Shown piece after piece: positions 63,999 through 64,000 of a DNA stretch of 64,000 bases; position 1 is the first letter of the stretch, and each line of letters opens with the position of its first letter. The notes under the pieces are model-generated. The model worked only from the letters and a program-made list of their open reading frames with translations, was not told where the DNA came from and ran no database searches. The position numbers and the translations under genes were made by a program. Location: the NCBI GenBank assembly GCA_963580455.1, contig OY756969.1, positions 7,765,501-7,829,500 of the forward strand. The letters are read 5' to 3'. Source of the DNA: Euonymus europaeus (lineage: Eukaryota; Streptophyta; Magnoliopsida; Celastrales; Celastraceae).

Positions 63999-64000
63999 TG

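Overview
This window is nuclear DNA from a flowering plant, probably a eudicot. It is AT-rich, its genes are split by short GT-AG (and a few GC-AG) introns, and it is filled with nested plant LTR retrotransposons (Ty1/copia, Ty3/gypsy chromovirus and Athila), hAT and CACTA remnants, microsatellites and a minisatellite array. Nothing in it looks bacterial or organellar. The species cannot be named from the sequence.

Layout. 1-5746: a minus-strand Ty1/copia element running off the left edge. It sits inside the C-terminal domain of a broken hAT transposase (5752-8778). 8907-10979: two direct copies of a ~0.9 kb segment, each with the same 38-codon first-exon-like reading frame. 13351-16728: an intact 10-exon subtilase gene, minus strand. 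17566-26729: transposon debris (CACTA end, copia LTR and gag, split by a complete Reina-like chromovirus with TSD GTTTA, then another LTR). 26993-27870: a small intact 4-exon gene encoding only a subtilase-type inhibitor I9 propeptide. 28510-36257: decayed repeats, telomere-like repeats and a broken gypsy gag. 36839-49755: a complete 12.9 kb Athila element (TSD ATGAC), itself interrupted in the protease by a 2 kb solo LTR (TSD CTTCT). 51680-52279: a two-exon gene for an 86-residue secreted cysteine-rich peptide. 52726-55176: a long-inverted-repeat element. 55301-57330: a relative of the solo LTR. 58006 to the right edge: a damaged multi-exon gene resembling Ulp1 (C48)-type plant proteins, whose first intron holds a higher-order minisatellite (13 units of about 210 bp, each six sub-repeats of about 35 bp).

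How the genes relate. The most interesting unit is the head-to-head pair made of the subtilase and the propeptide-only gene. Their first three introns lie at the same positions and phases, and intron 1 of both starts with GC instead of GT. All the identifiable DNA between their promoters is transposon sequence, so the two may once have been close neighbours. A free-standing I9 domain next to a protease of the same type suggests a protease/inhibitor or protease/chaperone pair. That function is inference. The remaining transposons are mutated and give a relative insertion history rather than active functions.
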